From Przewalskia tangutica (lineage: Eukaryota > Streptophyta > Magnoliopsida > Solanales > Solanaceae), in assembly GCA_029844215.1 (NCBI GenBank), contig CM056731.1, positions 81,178,992 through 81,242,991 on the forward strand: DNA of 64,000 nt, given 5' to 3'. Shown here piece after piece: positions 9,739-20,207 of this stretch. The notes beneath the pieces were generated by a model. That model was given only the letters and a program-made list of their open reading frames with translations. It was not told the DNA's origin and did not search any database. The translations under genes and the position numbers were made by a program. Position 1 is the stretch's first letter; every line of letters begins with the position of its first letter.

Positions 9739-10669
9739 CGCGTCGGGCGTCGGGCTTGGATGTGTGTTGATGCAGCAGGGCAAGGTTATAGCTTTCGCAT
9801 CTCGACAGCTCAAGAAGCATGAGAAGAACTACCACACACATGACTTGGAGTTGGTAGCAGTGATTCACGCCTTGAAGATCTGGAGACATTATTTGTATGG
9901 AGTTCACGTGGACATTTACACCGACTACAAGAGCCTCCAGTACATCTTCAGCCAGAGGGAGCTGAACTTGCGACATAAACGGTGGTTGGAGCTACTCAAG
10001 GATTATGATGTTGATATCTTTTACCACCCAGAGAAGGCCAATGTAGTGGCAGATGCCCTTAGTCGTAGGTCGATGGGTAGTCTGTCGGATGTTCAGCCAG
10101 ATAGGAGGGGCATGGTCCGCGAGTTACATCGGCTAGCGAGCCTTGGAGTTCGATTGATTAATTCTGATGATAATAGGGTTCGGGTTCGAGAGGTTGCCGA
10201 GTCTTCCATCATCGAGGAGGTGAAGAGGCGACAGTATGAGGATTCGGTTATGACACGGTATCGTGATACGACTCTTCATGAGGGGAAGGGTCCTTTTGAG
10301 GTAGCACCTGATGGGGTGCTAAGGTTTGAGGGCAGGTTGTGTGTTCCAGATATTGCAGGACTTCGACAGCAGGTTCTAGGGGAAGCACACAGCGCGCACT
10401 ACTTTATCCATCCGGGGTCGACAAAGATGTACCACGACCTCAGATCTTTGTATTGGTGGGACGGCCTGAAGAGAGACGTTGCAGAATTTGTTGCTCAGTG
10501 CCCGAGTTGTCAGCAGGTCAATGTAGAGCACCAAAGGCCTGGTGGGTTGTTGCAGACTATAGAGATTCCGACATGGAAGTGGGAGGTGATCAACATGGAC
10601 TTCATTACAGGATTACCTCGCACTCAGAGGAAGCATGATTCTATCTGGGTTATCGTCGACATCGATTGA
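9629..10669 (+). CDS. RNase H, integrase zinc domain and start of integrase core (346-aa ORF piece)
   Basis: RNase H begins with YAIYCDASGVGLGCVL (first catalytic Asp), followed by HDLELVAVIHALKIWRHYL (Glu), VDIYTDYKSLQYIF (Asp) and DYDVDIFYHPEKANVVADALSR. A linker leads to the integrase HHCC zinc finger: HSAHYFIHPGSTKMYHDL ... FVAQCPSCQQV. The ORF ends just after NMDFITGLPRTQRKHDSIW, where Asp of MDF is the first residue of the DDE catalytic triad. It overlaps the RT piece by about 110 nt in another frame, showing a single frameshift. Lengths are normal for a Tekay/Del pol. Confidence 0.92.
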   Translation: MVTDACEKGFQLLKEKLTTAPVHTLPEGLDGYAIYCDASGVGLGCVLMQQGKVIAFASRQLKKHEKNYHTHDLELVAVIHALKIWRHYLYGVHVDIYTDYKSLQYIFSQRELNLRHKRWLELLKDYDVDIFYHPEKANVVADALSRRSMGSLSDVQPDRRGMVRELHRLASLGVRLINSDDNRVRVREVAESSIIEEVKRRQYEDSVMTRYRDTTLHEGKGPFEVAPDGVLRFEGRLCVPDIAGLRQQVLGEAHSAHYFIHPGSTKMYHDLRSLYWWDGLKRDVAEFVAQCPSCQQVNVEHQRPGGLLQTIEIPTWKWEVINMDFITGLPRTQRKHDSIWVIVDID

Positions 10670-10929
10670 AATCAGCCCACTTTCTTCCCGTCGAACGACT
10701 TTTTCGCCGAGGATTACACGGACTTTACATCCGAGAGATCGTGAGACTGCATGGGGTCCCTATATCTATCATATCTGACCGAGTAGCCCAGTTTACGGCT
10801 AACTTCTGGAGGTCTTTCCAGGGATTAGGGACGCAGGTGAGCCTCAATACTGCATTCCATCCCAGCATCGACGGACAGCAGAGCTTACTATCCGGACACG
10901 AGGATATCTTTGCGAGCCCGTGTTATTGA
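10666..10929 (+). CDS. Integrase core, second catalytic Asp region (ORF piece)
   Basis: It reads KSAHFLPV, then LYIREIVRLHGVPISIISDR (second Asp of DDE), then FTANFWRSFQGLGTQVSLNTAFHPSIDGQ. It starts within a few bases of the previous ORF end in another frame, so a small indel separates them. Past FHPSIDGQ the frame degenerates just where the third catalytic residue, the Glu of a GQ-x-ERTI-type motif, is expected. That motif is still visible in element F (near 57655). Confidence 0.85.
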   Translation: MKSAHFLPVERLFRRGLHGLYIREIVRLHGVPISIISDRVAQFTANFWRSFQGLGTQVSLNTAFHPSIDGQQSLLSGHEDIFASPCY

Positions 10930-11154
10930 CTTCAGAGGTAGCCGGGAGGATCATTTGTCATTGGTAGAGTTTGCGATAACAACGGCTACCACTCCAAGAT
11001 CCGGATGGCGCCACGAGGCCTTATATGGGAGGAAGTGCGCAGTCACCGATAGGCTGGTTTGATGTAGGAGGTACATTTAGTCGGTCCGCACTTGGTTCAG
11101 CAGTGATGGATAAGGTGAAGCTTATCCAGAGCGGTTATTGACGGCTGAGTCGAC
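10930..11154 (+). pseudogene. Integrase core C-terminal part of A, frameshifted
   Basis: Nucleotide similarity to the same stretch of F (57700-57930) is clear. The region should encode the CVIDF...EFAYNNSYHSSI...APYEALYGRKC block, but several short indels break every frame. Compared with F, A reads GCGCCACGAGGCC where F reads GCGCCTTATGAGGCC. No continuous frame bridges 10929 and 11155. Confidence 0.65.
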
Positions 11155-11640
11155 GTGTCGATGCAGATCATCGGCCGACATTTGGAGTTTGAGGTCACGA
11201 TTGGGTTTTTTCAAGGTATCACCCATGGCGGTGTGATGAGGTTTGGCAAGAAGCTCAGCCCAAGGTACATTGGGCCTTATCAGATTGTCCGTAGAGTAGG
11301 CAAGGTTGTCTATGAGTTGGATCTGTCGTCCGATCTGGAGGCAGTACATCCAGTTTTTCATGTTTCTATGCTGAGGAGATGTATCGGAGATCCGTCTAGA
11401 GTGCACCCGGTTGATGATGTCCAGGTGATAGAGGAATTATCGTATGAGGAGATCCCCGTAGCGATACTTGACCGACAGGTTAGACGACTGCAGACAAAGG
11501 ATGTGGCTTCCGTCAAGGTCTTGTGGCGGAACGAGAACAGAGAGGAAATGACGTGGGAAGCAGAGGAGGACATGAGGCAGAAGTATCCCCACCTATTCCC
11601 CACACCTCGAGGTAACTCACTTTCATACCGGTTAATTTAA
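11155..11640 (+). CDS. Integrase C-terminus with chromodomain-like tail (161-aa ORF piece)
   Basis: The integrase C-terminal domain reads GVMRFGKKLSPRYIGPYQIVRRVGKVVYELDL (GPY/F type), followed by HPVFHVSMLRRCIGDPS. The tail SYEEIPVAILDRQVRRL...ASVKVLWRNENREEMTWEAEEDM matches the chromodomain-like module of Tekay/Del elements and ends in YPHLFPTP, with the natural stop at 11638-11640. In chromoviruses this module is thought to guide insertion to chromatin. D and E lack this tail; F keeps a broken version (58200-58375). Confidence 0.9.
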   Translation: MSMQIIGRHLEFEVTIGFFQGITHGGVMRFGKKLSPRYIGPYQIVRRVGKVVYELDLSSDLEAVHPVFHVSMLRRCIGDPSRVHPVDDVQVIEELSYEEIPVAILDRQVRRLQTKDVASVKVLWRNENREEMTWEAEEDMRQKYPHLFPTPRGNSLSYRLI

Positions 11641-11748
11641 ATCGTCATATGTACTTAGGTATTCTGTTGTGGCCATATGTGGCATTTTGCTAATTGTTCG
11701 AATTATGGGGGACTATGTCGTTATCTGAGTTATTTTGAATCTTGGAGG

Positions 11749-11767
11749 AACATTCGGGACGAATGTT
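11749..11767 (+). other. Conserved hairpin upstream of the A polypurine tract
   Basis: AACATTC-GGGAC-GAATGTT is a perfect 7-bp inverted repeat with a 5-nt loop, ending 3 nt before the PPT. The same hairpin stands before the PPT in F, Y, D and E. Confidence 0.7.
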
Positions 11768-11770
11768 TCT

Positions 11771-11783
11771 AAGAGGGGGAGAA
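11771..11783 (+). other. Polypurine tract of element A
   Basis: AAGAGGGGGAGAA directly abuts the 3' LTR and would prime plus-strand DNA synthesis. Confidence 0.9.
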
Positions 11784-12210
11784 TGTTATGCCCCGTAGTT
11801 CCGGAGTACGTATGTGAGGACGTACGTACGAATGTATAGGCCCTAATTAGGGTAAGAATGATAGAATTGTTTTCCGACGAAAGTTATTTCGAACCTTGTG
11901 AAGGAATTTACGCTTTCAATATTTTTACGACTATGGAATTTTTCCGAAAGATAAAATATTTTGGACCAATAGGAGGGCGACATGTGTCACCCATGGATTG
12001 GTCCAAGTGGACGAAAAATGGGTGGACAACTTGGCAAGACAAGTGGCCAACAAGTCTTGCCAAGTTGGCATGGCTTGGACGGCAAAATGGAAGGTTTGGG
12101 CAAGTCATGCTTAGTCAAGACTTGCCTAACTTTTGTAAGACAAGTGTGGGAAGGATCTTACACACTTCATCTCCACCCTACACTTGTGTTAATCCCCTCC
12201 CTTGGTTGTT

Positions 12211-12219
12211 CTATATAAA
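12211..12219 (+). promoter_or_regulatory. TATA box of element A 3' LTR
   Basis: CTATATAAA at the same offset as in the 5' LTR. It could drive read-out transcription into the flanking sequence. Confidence 0.6.
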
Positions 12220-12726
12220 CCCCCTAAGTAGATGAAATCATCCACACTTAAACATTACAAGTCTTGGAAAATATTTTCCTCTCCCTTCATCCCTAGTTGA
12301 TCTCATCTAAACAGCCCCCTCCCCTACCTAAAGTTGTCCAAAAACTCTTAAACTTATAAGTGTTCTTCCTTAGTATGTTAGGAAGATCACCAACCAAGAT
12401 TTAGATAAGATTTTCACACCCATAGCCTCTAAAACACCACCAAAACCGAAACTGGACAGTTTTGAAGACTAAGTGTTCTTCACCTTTTGGAGTCAAATTC
12501 TTGAATAGAAGTTGGTTGGAACTTCTAAGGGTAAACTATGGTGAGTTGGAACACAAGAAATTGGAGCTAAAACACAAAGGTTTGGAGCTAAGACTTGCTT
12601 TGAAACGACTTTAAAATCTTGGATATTGTTGGGCTAGTATTAAGGTAATGCGCCTTAGACTCTTTGTGAATTTGATTGTTATGTATATATGATATTATAC
12701 ATATATTGGAAGTATTTTACGGACTT

Positions 12727-13065
12727 GTTATTTTGAAGGCGAGATAGTAAACCGCGTTACCGTTTGGGCGCGTAATCCCCTTCTTTTACTTATTGTTATT
12801 TTGAAGGCGAGATAGTAAACCGCGTTACCATTTGGGCGCGTAATCCCCTTCTTTTACTTATTGATATTTTGAAGGCGAGATAGTAAACCGTGTTACCGTT
12901 TGGACGCGTAATCCCCTTCTTTTACTTATTGTTATTTTGAAGGCGAGATAGTAAACCGCGTTACCGTTTGGGCGCGTAATCCCCTTCTTTACTTATTATA
13001 TTTATGAAAGAGAGATTGTTAATCGCGTTCCGTTTGGGCGTGTTATCCCCTTCCTTACTTATCGG
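12727..13065. repeat. 68-bp minisatellite in A 3' LTR
   Basis: Same array as 4791-5130, about five GAAGGCGAGATAGTAAACCG-type units, with scattered point differences. Confidence 0.9.
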
Positions 13066-14658
13066 AATTTTTGCGCCACGTTAGTTACTATTATCGGGCT
13101 TTGTTAAAAATGAAGAATTGAGTAAAAACGGGGGAAGTGCTGCCCAATTTTCCGTAAACTAAGAGAAGTCTCACTTAGAAGAATTCCACGAAAAACTAGA
13201 AGTTAATAGTCATGTTTTGACTATTATAGGTTGACACTCTGCACGCGACATATCCGACTTGGCAAGTGGATTTAACCGAGGAGGTATGTGATTCTTCCTA
13301 TCCCTTTGAGCATGATATTTTCCAAATATATATATAGTACGGTAGACGTACGGGTGTTAGATTGAACTTGGTTTTACTTTGATATCTTTGACTGAGTTCT
13401 AAATAATAAGAATCTTGAATATTTCAAAAGAGTTATGAATCATTTTGGAAGAAAAGTAATACTGGGTTTTACAAAAAGCTTAAGGGTTATACTAGCTTTG
13501 TGGGAAGTTAAGTATAACGACTTAAAAGATAAGAAACGGTTTTTATTATTTGTTTATCAAATGCTTGAGATATTGTCTGAAGGTATGGTAAGTTGGTTTG
13601 ATAGACATGTTATGACACCTCGTGTGTTAGTATCTTGTAACGCCTACGTAAGGAGGTTATTCTTGTTATGCTTATATTGTTCAACGATTAGTTGTTGTGC
13701 TCGATTATTGTGATGATTGCATAAAGAGGTTATTCTTATTGTGCTTATGTTGTTTAACGATAAGACGTTATGCTAGTATTGTACCACCCACCTCTTGACA
13801 TGTTATACCGGGGGTTAAGCTGCCCCCCGATGCGAGGAATGCCTCATGCAGTCCAGGGACCTATGCGAGCTACGGAGTTCGTGTTAGTGTGCGAGGAATA
13901 CCTCACGCGTCATGTGGCTACGCGGACTACGAGTCTGGGACGATGCCGGCGAAAGAGCTACCCTCGATGCGAGAAATACCTCACGCGGGCCTAGGTGGCG
14001 AACGCGATCATGGAGTCCAAGATTAGGCATGCATAATGATACTATGGGCGATTAGCCTTGCTTCGATCATTCGCGGCCTAGAAAAGACCTGTTACAGTAT
14101 ACCTATTATTTCTCTTGGTTGTTATGTGGCACTATGTGCATTTAACTCGGTTGTTTCCATACATATTTGTGAATTGGTTTTAAAAATGTTATGGTTTTAT
14201 ATATGTGTATATATCTGTGCTTTACAGTTTCACATACTTGGTACTGTTAATCGACCTCCTTGGCGGCTGCTCATGCCGCAGTAAAGGGAAGCCAGAGCGA
14301 TCCTCGCCTTAGGATCTTTACTCTGGTGTCAGGAGCTCCATTTTTCCGGAGGCTCGACTTTTGGTATGGTTTTCCCTGGTGTTGTAGATGTTTTGTACAT
14401 TCAGGGGTATGATGGGGCCCTGTCCCATCGTAGTGTTTACATTTCCTTAGAGGTCTGTAGTCCTGTCGCATTTTGGGATTGTAACTGTTCACTATTGGGT
14501 AATGATATATATATGCCGAAAGGCAACTTTTCCTTGGATAGACTATTCTTACTTTTATTATTTCATGTCTTGGTTATGTTCCGCTGGTTACTCTGATGTT
14601 TAGCTACTTGGGTGTCCGGGTAAGGCACCAGTCACGGGCCCGGGAACGGGTCGTGACA

Positions 14659-14663
14659 ATTGT
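14659..14663. repeat. TSD of element A, right copy (ATTGT)
   Basis: Identical to 3845-3849 and directly after the terminal CA of the 3' LTR. Confidence 0.9.
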
Positions 14664-15919
14664 CTTGGTTATTTTAGAAAGGAAGGCATGGTATTGTCTT
14701 GTTTGTTTTAAAAGGAAGGCATGGTATTGCCTTGGTTGTTTAAAAAGATGGTGCATTCATTTTGTCTAATGAGAGTTAAAGATTACTTAACTTGCATATG
14801 TTGTTCATGATAGCCATTTGTGCCAGTGTTATAAGTATAATTGTGGGGTGAACCCCCAAGACATTATACATATTTCGTGGATTTGCACTCCACGATGCGA
14901 GTATGACGTATATGCTCATTGCGGGTCCGTAGGCCTATGCGGGTGAAATAGTCCTATGCGGGTGAAATAGTCCTATGCGAGGAAAATTGCCTCATGCGGG
15001 TCCACACGACCTATATCGGTGAAACAGTCCCATGAGTAGGATTGCATATTGATACTACGGGCGGGTGGCCCTAGATTGATCATAAGCTTCATATTTTATA
15101 TCATGTAAAGTTTACTCTTATTACTCTACTTTTAAAAAGGCACAATGTACTGGTATTTTATTATTATACTTGTTACATGCCGACAATGATGTTGGAATTC
15201 CACGGGCATGCTTATCTGATGATGGTTGTATATTATACTTGTTACATATTGACAGTGATGTTGTATTCCACGAGCATGCTTATGTGATATTATATGCTTA
15301 GGGCGGGTGTCCCTGATTTTGACATGACTTTCATATGTGAAAGTGGTACGGTGTTAAGGTAGTACATTGATACAAGGTACAGTTGGCTCTGATTGTTATA
15401 TGACACGGTAGGATCTGGTATTTGATTTTCATACTTTCCCCTGTCATTCTTGTGTACAGTTATGATTTTAATACTGTACTTTATTTCCGTTCCATACTTG
15501 GTACCTGTTAAATCGACTTCGGGGCTGCGTTCATGTCTGCAGGTCTAGGTACTCAGTTGTGGATCCGCGAGCTTAGGATCCTGGTTCAGTATTTTGATAT
15601 AGCTCCAATGTTCCGGAGCTTGTCATTATGACTAGGTATATTCAGAGGTACGGCGGGGCCTTGTCCCGTCATAGTATTTGTCCAAAATCTTAGAGGTCTG
15701 TATTCATATGTGGGTTGGACTGGCGCGAGTTGTATTTACATTGTTGTACAGTGTAGACCCATTCGGGTGTGATATATATTATGGTGGCAGACTTATCGGC
15801 TTTGCCTTTATTTAAGAAAAAAATGAGTGTTATCTATCTTCCGCGTTTTACTAAGTTGTATGAATAGAAGGGTGCCCAGGTAGGGAACCAGTCACGGGCC
15901 CGGGGTTCGGGGCATGACA
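14664..15919 (+). mobile_element. LTR1, right piece, ending in an LTR terminus
   Basis: This continues 3705-3849. It carries the leader motif cluster (14895-15040), ATGCGGGTGAAATAGTCCT repeats, and the U5 end GGTGCCCAGGTAGGGAACC...CATGACA at 15919. The family is the same as V (37762-38401) and, in reverse orientation, W. It joins directly to minus-strand LTR sequence at 15920 with no PBS, so the internal part is lost. Confidence 0.8.
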
Positions 15920-16186
15920 CACCTGCCCTCAGCATATAAAATCACAGAAGCATGCTCATGGAATACAACATCACTGTCAGCATGTAACAAGTATAATATA
16001 CAACCATCATCAGATAAGCATGCCCGTGGAATTCCCACATCACTGTCGGCATGTAATAAGTATAATAATCAACTATCAGTACACTGTGCCTTTTTAACAA
16101 TGAGAGTAATAAGAATAAACTTTTCCGTTTTAAAATAGGAAGCTTATGATTAATTTAGTGCCGTGAACTTTCCCTTTTTAAAAAAA

Positions 16187-16915
16187 CCAAGGTACCAACA
16201 TCTCATGTACCAATCACATATACAAACTTTCATTTCAGTTATGCCAAGGTACCAAAACATCATGTACCAAACACATATAAAATCTTCCATTTAACTATGC
16301 CAAGGTACCAAAACATCATGTACCAAACACATATAAAATCTTTCATTTAGCTATGCCAAGGTAGCAAAACATCATGTACCAAACACATATAAAATCTTTC
16401 ATTTAACTATGCCAAGGTACCAAAACATCATGTACCAAACACATATACAATTTTCCATTTAACTATGCAAAGGTACCAAAACATCATGTACCAAACACAT
16501 ATAAAATCTTTCATTTAGCTATGCCAAGGTACCAAAACATCATGTACCAAACACATATAAAATCTTCCATTTAGCTATGCCAAGGTACCAAAACATCATG
16601 TACCAAACACATATAAAATCTTTCATTTAACTATGCCAAGGTACCAAAACATCATGTACCAAACACATATAAAATATTCCATTTAACTATGCCAAGGTAC
16701 CAAAACATCATGTACCAAACACATATAAAATCTTTCATTTATCTATGCCAAAGTACCAAAACATCATGTACCAAACACATATAAAATCTTCCATTTAACT
16801 ATGCCAAGGTACCAAAACATCATGTACCAAACACATATAAAATCTTTCATTTAGCTATGCCAAGGTACCAAAACATTATGTACCAAACACATATAATGAA
16901 CCTTCGTTTTAGACA
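16187..16915. repeat. 56-bp minisatellite, about 13 copies, in LTR W
   Basis: The unit begins AAGGTACCAAAACATCATGT and ends TTTAACTATGCC. It repeats every 56 bp with few substitutions (CTTCC/CTTTC, TTAAC/TTAGC), and the outermost copies are diverged. It is the most homogeneous tandem array in the window. The related position in LTR1 holds a different, shorter repeat. Confidence 0.95.
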
Positions 16916-18105
16916 AACCTAGGTACCAACAAGTTATGTACCATACACACATAATGAAATATCACTTAAAACTCAAGGCACTTTCATTTCATGTACTATA
17001 TTAAGGACTTAATCATGGACATTCTCACATGATTTCCTTATAACCTTTTATACTATCTCTTGACTTTCCACAAACTGTTATAACCAACTTCCCATAAAGT
17101 CGTTATAACATCTTTCATTTTAGAAAACTAAAGCACTACCACATCTTTCCTTTTAATACAACCAAGGCATTATCACGTCATGTAAGGGAGTTGAACCCAA
17201 AGTACTACGTACATTCACTTCTTTACAAGAAGACTCAAATCATGAAATGTTAGGGGATTAAACCCAAAAGTACTACATACATCTATTCTTTATAAAAAGA
17301 ATCATTTCATGAAATTTTAGGGAGTTTGAACCCCAAGAATACTTTTGCTATCAAAATCAAGTTACTTACACTTTTAAACTTAAGTAACTTATACCCTTAA
17401 CACCAAGAACTTCTTGTTTCAACATTAAGTCATTTATTCTTTTTAAATCAATCAAGTAACTTATACCTTTAAATCAAGTTACTTCTCTTCTTTAAAATCA
17501 AGTAAGCTTGTACTTTTCAAATCAAGTATTATAACTTTCAAAATAAATCAAATCTCTTAACTCTAGAAATCAAGTCTCATAACTTAAAAAATAGAGTCTC
17601 ACAATCTTTTAAAGAAATCAAGTCTCATAACTTTAAATCAATTCATTTACTTCGAATAAATCAAGTCACATAGACTCACCAAAATCAAGTCACATATGCT
17701 TTCCAAATAATCATGTCAAAAGAAGGAAGGATAGTTCACATACCTCGTGACGATTAACCAACATGACAAGTATCAATACGCTCCAATGTACTTCAACTTT
17801 ATCGGCTATTTCTCAAGCCAAGTAGAATATGCTATACGAAGTAATTCAGCCTAAAATGACAATAACACATCTATCAACTTCAAGCTTACTAGTGTAAGAC
17901 TTATACCAAATAATGGCCCTCTAATTCTACGGAAAATTGGGCGGCACTTCCTTTACTTCTACGTACTTTTTCACCTTTTCCAAGGCCCGAATTCATCAAC
18001 CAACAAGCCACATTTAAGGGCATAACCAACAGTTAACCAAAGGAGATTACACGCCTAACTTGACGTGTACAATTCTGCCCCACAATCACATTAAAACAGT
18101 CCACA

Positions 18106-18110
18106 ATAAT
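18106..18110. repeat. TSD of complex X, left copy (ATAAT)
   Basis: ATAAT precedes the minus-strand LTR terminus TGTCACG at 18111 and recurs at 36467-36471 after the far LTR end. Confidence 0.8.
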
Positions 18111-18860
18111 TGTCACGACCGACGGGCTCGCGATCGTGCCCTACACGGCACCCTTTCTATACATCGAGAATAGCAATGAACATACACAATCGATAAAATT
18201 CTTAAACATAAAATAACAACAAAGTTAGCCGATAAGGACACCTTCCGTAAACTATACAAATAAAATAAAGACATTTTTTTTTCTTTACAACCCAAACCAC
18301 ACCGTGACTACTGCACTTAAGAATAACAACTCAAGTGACGGGGCCCGCCATACCCCGAATGTACAACAACCGACAATACCAGGGATAAGCCTCCGGAATA
18401 TAAGAGCTTCTCAACAGCTGAACAGTGATCCTAAGAGCGAGGATCAAGAACTCAGACTTCACTGCGCGACATTTAACGCACTTCAAGGAGGTCAAGACAA
18501 CATGTACCAAATATGTGAAACCGAAAGCATCAGAATGAAATCATAAGTCTATAATAAAACTGGAGACATGTATGATAACTCAATTAACAGTACACAGTGC
18601 CTTACTAACAATGAGAGTAATCAAAAGTATACTTACAACATAAAAATAGGAAGCTCGCGATCAGAGCAGGACCACCCGCCCGCAGTATCATTAAGCAATC
18701 CTACTCCTGGGACTAATTCACCCGCATAGATCGTGTGGACCCGCATGAGGTATTCCTCGCATAGGCTGTACCCGCCCGCATGAGACTATTTCACCCGCAT
18801 AAGCCCATAATGACTCGCATGAGGTATTCCTCGTATCATGGGTAGCAAATCCACGGAAAC

Positions 18861-19022
18861 AGGTGATATAACGTCTTGGGGGTTTACCCCTCATTTATAC
18901 TTTTACCCTGAAGCAGGTGGTATAACGTCTTGGGGGTTTACCCCTCATTTATACTCTTACCCTGGAGAAGGTGGTATAATGTCTTGGGGGTTTACCCCTC
19001 ATTTATACTCTTACCCTATCTC
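18861..19022. repeat. 54-bp tandem repeat, three copies, in X-type LTR
   Basis: Units start at 18861, 18915 and 18969. The core is GGTATAACGTCTTGGGGGTT followed by TACCCCTCATTTATACTC. The open frame across it is only a product of the 54-bp (18-codon) period. Confidence 0.92.
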
Positions 19023-20198
19023 AACCGGCCATCATACATAACATAAGCCTAGTATCCCTCATTTATACTCTTACCCTATTATAACACTTTATGTTTTAAA
19101 CAAACAAAATTCATTTCACACACGTACGTCTACCGTACTACATAGTTCACAACATAGTATTACTAATTCACATCAAGTCATTTATCTTTTAAAAACCACC
19201 AACCATTCCTTTACCCACATAAAGTTGTTATAACAAACTTCCCATAAAACCGTTATAACACTTTATGTTGTAAACCAACTAAATTCACTTAACACATGTA
19301 CGTCTACCGTACTACATAGTTCACAACATATCATGCTAGTAAAGATAGGAAGAGGTTCACATACCTCGTGACGATTATCGACAATTAGCAAAATGCTCCA
19401 AGTACTACAACCTTGCTAGCCTTTTCCACCCTCCAAGTAGAATACGCTACTCGTAGTACTTCCACCTATACTGGCCATAAAACGTCTATCAATCTTCTAG
19501 ATCTCTTCGTAGAATATTCTAAATACAAGATTCCTTATTCTACAGAAAATTCGGCAGCACCTCCCCCCCCGCAACCACATAAATCTCCTCCCCTATCAAG
19601 GCCCGCTACCAGGCCAACAACTCTCAGGGGATTACACGTCTAATCGGACGTGTTCAATTCTACTTCACAATAATACAACACAAGTCTACTGTAAATACAA
19701 TCCAATGTAAATATAGTTCAATCCTTTAAAATTATCCTTCCAAAATATCTTATACTCAATTCTAAATTACTACAATATGTAATATCCAATTACAATAGGG
19801 GGACATAGATCATTACCTCGATAAGCCCAAAATTATCCAAGATTATAAGTCGATCCTGGGCAACGTTTAGCTCTAATTCCTTACGCTCCAACCCGCTCCA
19901 AGCGACCCTTAGAAGTTTCTAAACAACTTCTCTAAACACTTCAACCAAGTTATGAAGATTTTTCTAGGGTTTCGTTTTGCGACTATTGAAATAAAGTAGT
20001 ATTTCCGGGCTCCTAGTATTGAAATAACTTTGGAATACAACTAGGGATACTAGGCTAAGGTATTAGGGATTATACTACAATACATGAAGTATTTCACTAC
20101 ACAAAGTGGGAGGGGGACGAGAACTACAAAGGAGGGAGTATTATTTTTGCCTTGAAAACTCTGAAGTGTGGATGAAATTATGTCTTGCTAACAAGGGG

Positions 20199-20207
20199 TA
20201 TTTATAG
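20199..20207 (-). promoter_or_regulatory. TATA box of the Y-type 3' LTR part
   Basis: CTATAAATACCCC on the minus strand, about 500 bp inside the LTR. The copy in the Y 5' LTR is at 25334-25342. Confidence 0.6.

Larger units (their letters stand above)
3850..14658 (+). mobile_element. Element A: full-length Ty3/Gypsy chromovirus (Tekay/Del-like)
   Basis: This 10.8-kb copy has two near-identical LTRs (2870 and 2875 bp), a perfect 5-bp TSD, an intact PBS, a polypurine tract (PPT), and polyprotein pieces in the order gag, protease, RT, RNase H, integrase, chromodomain-like C-terminus. That order defines Ty3/Gypsy, and the C-terminal motifs match the Tekay/Del type. LTR similarity indicates a recent insertion. 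The coding region is split into several long ORFs by small indels, so as written it is not autonomous. Some breaks may be sequencing error, because they cluster at GC-rich motifs that vary systematically among copies. Confidence 0.95.
11784..14658 (+). repeat. 3' LTR of element A (2875 bp)
   Basis: It runs from TGTTATGCCCC to GGTCGTGACA and is nearly identical to 3850-6719, including the TATA box and minisatellite. The two diverge mainly in the GC-rich leader motif segment (13830-14010 against 5898-6090), where short losses and CAG/CTG changes are frequent. Confidence 0.95.
15920..18110 (-). mobile_element. LTR W, left piece (minus-strand, truncated)
   Basis: Its reverse complement near 15920-16090 matches LTR1 15170-15300 (GTGATGTTGTATTCCA, GGGCATGCTTATCTGATGATGG). 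It lacks the last roughly 600 bp of the LTR. It is interrupted at 18110 by X and resumes at 36472. Besides the minisatellite, the rest (16920-18110) is AT-rich LTR sequence with no gene. Confidence 0.75.

Noticed and set aside
16187..16915. Possible CRISPR-like array
   Set aside because: Units are contiguous with no unique spacers; it is a plant minisatellite inside an LTR.
18838..19041. Repetitive 67-codon frame with three GFTPHLY-type repeats
   Set aside because: Product of the 54-bp tandem repeat inside an LTR, altered in the partner copy at 30498-30650.
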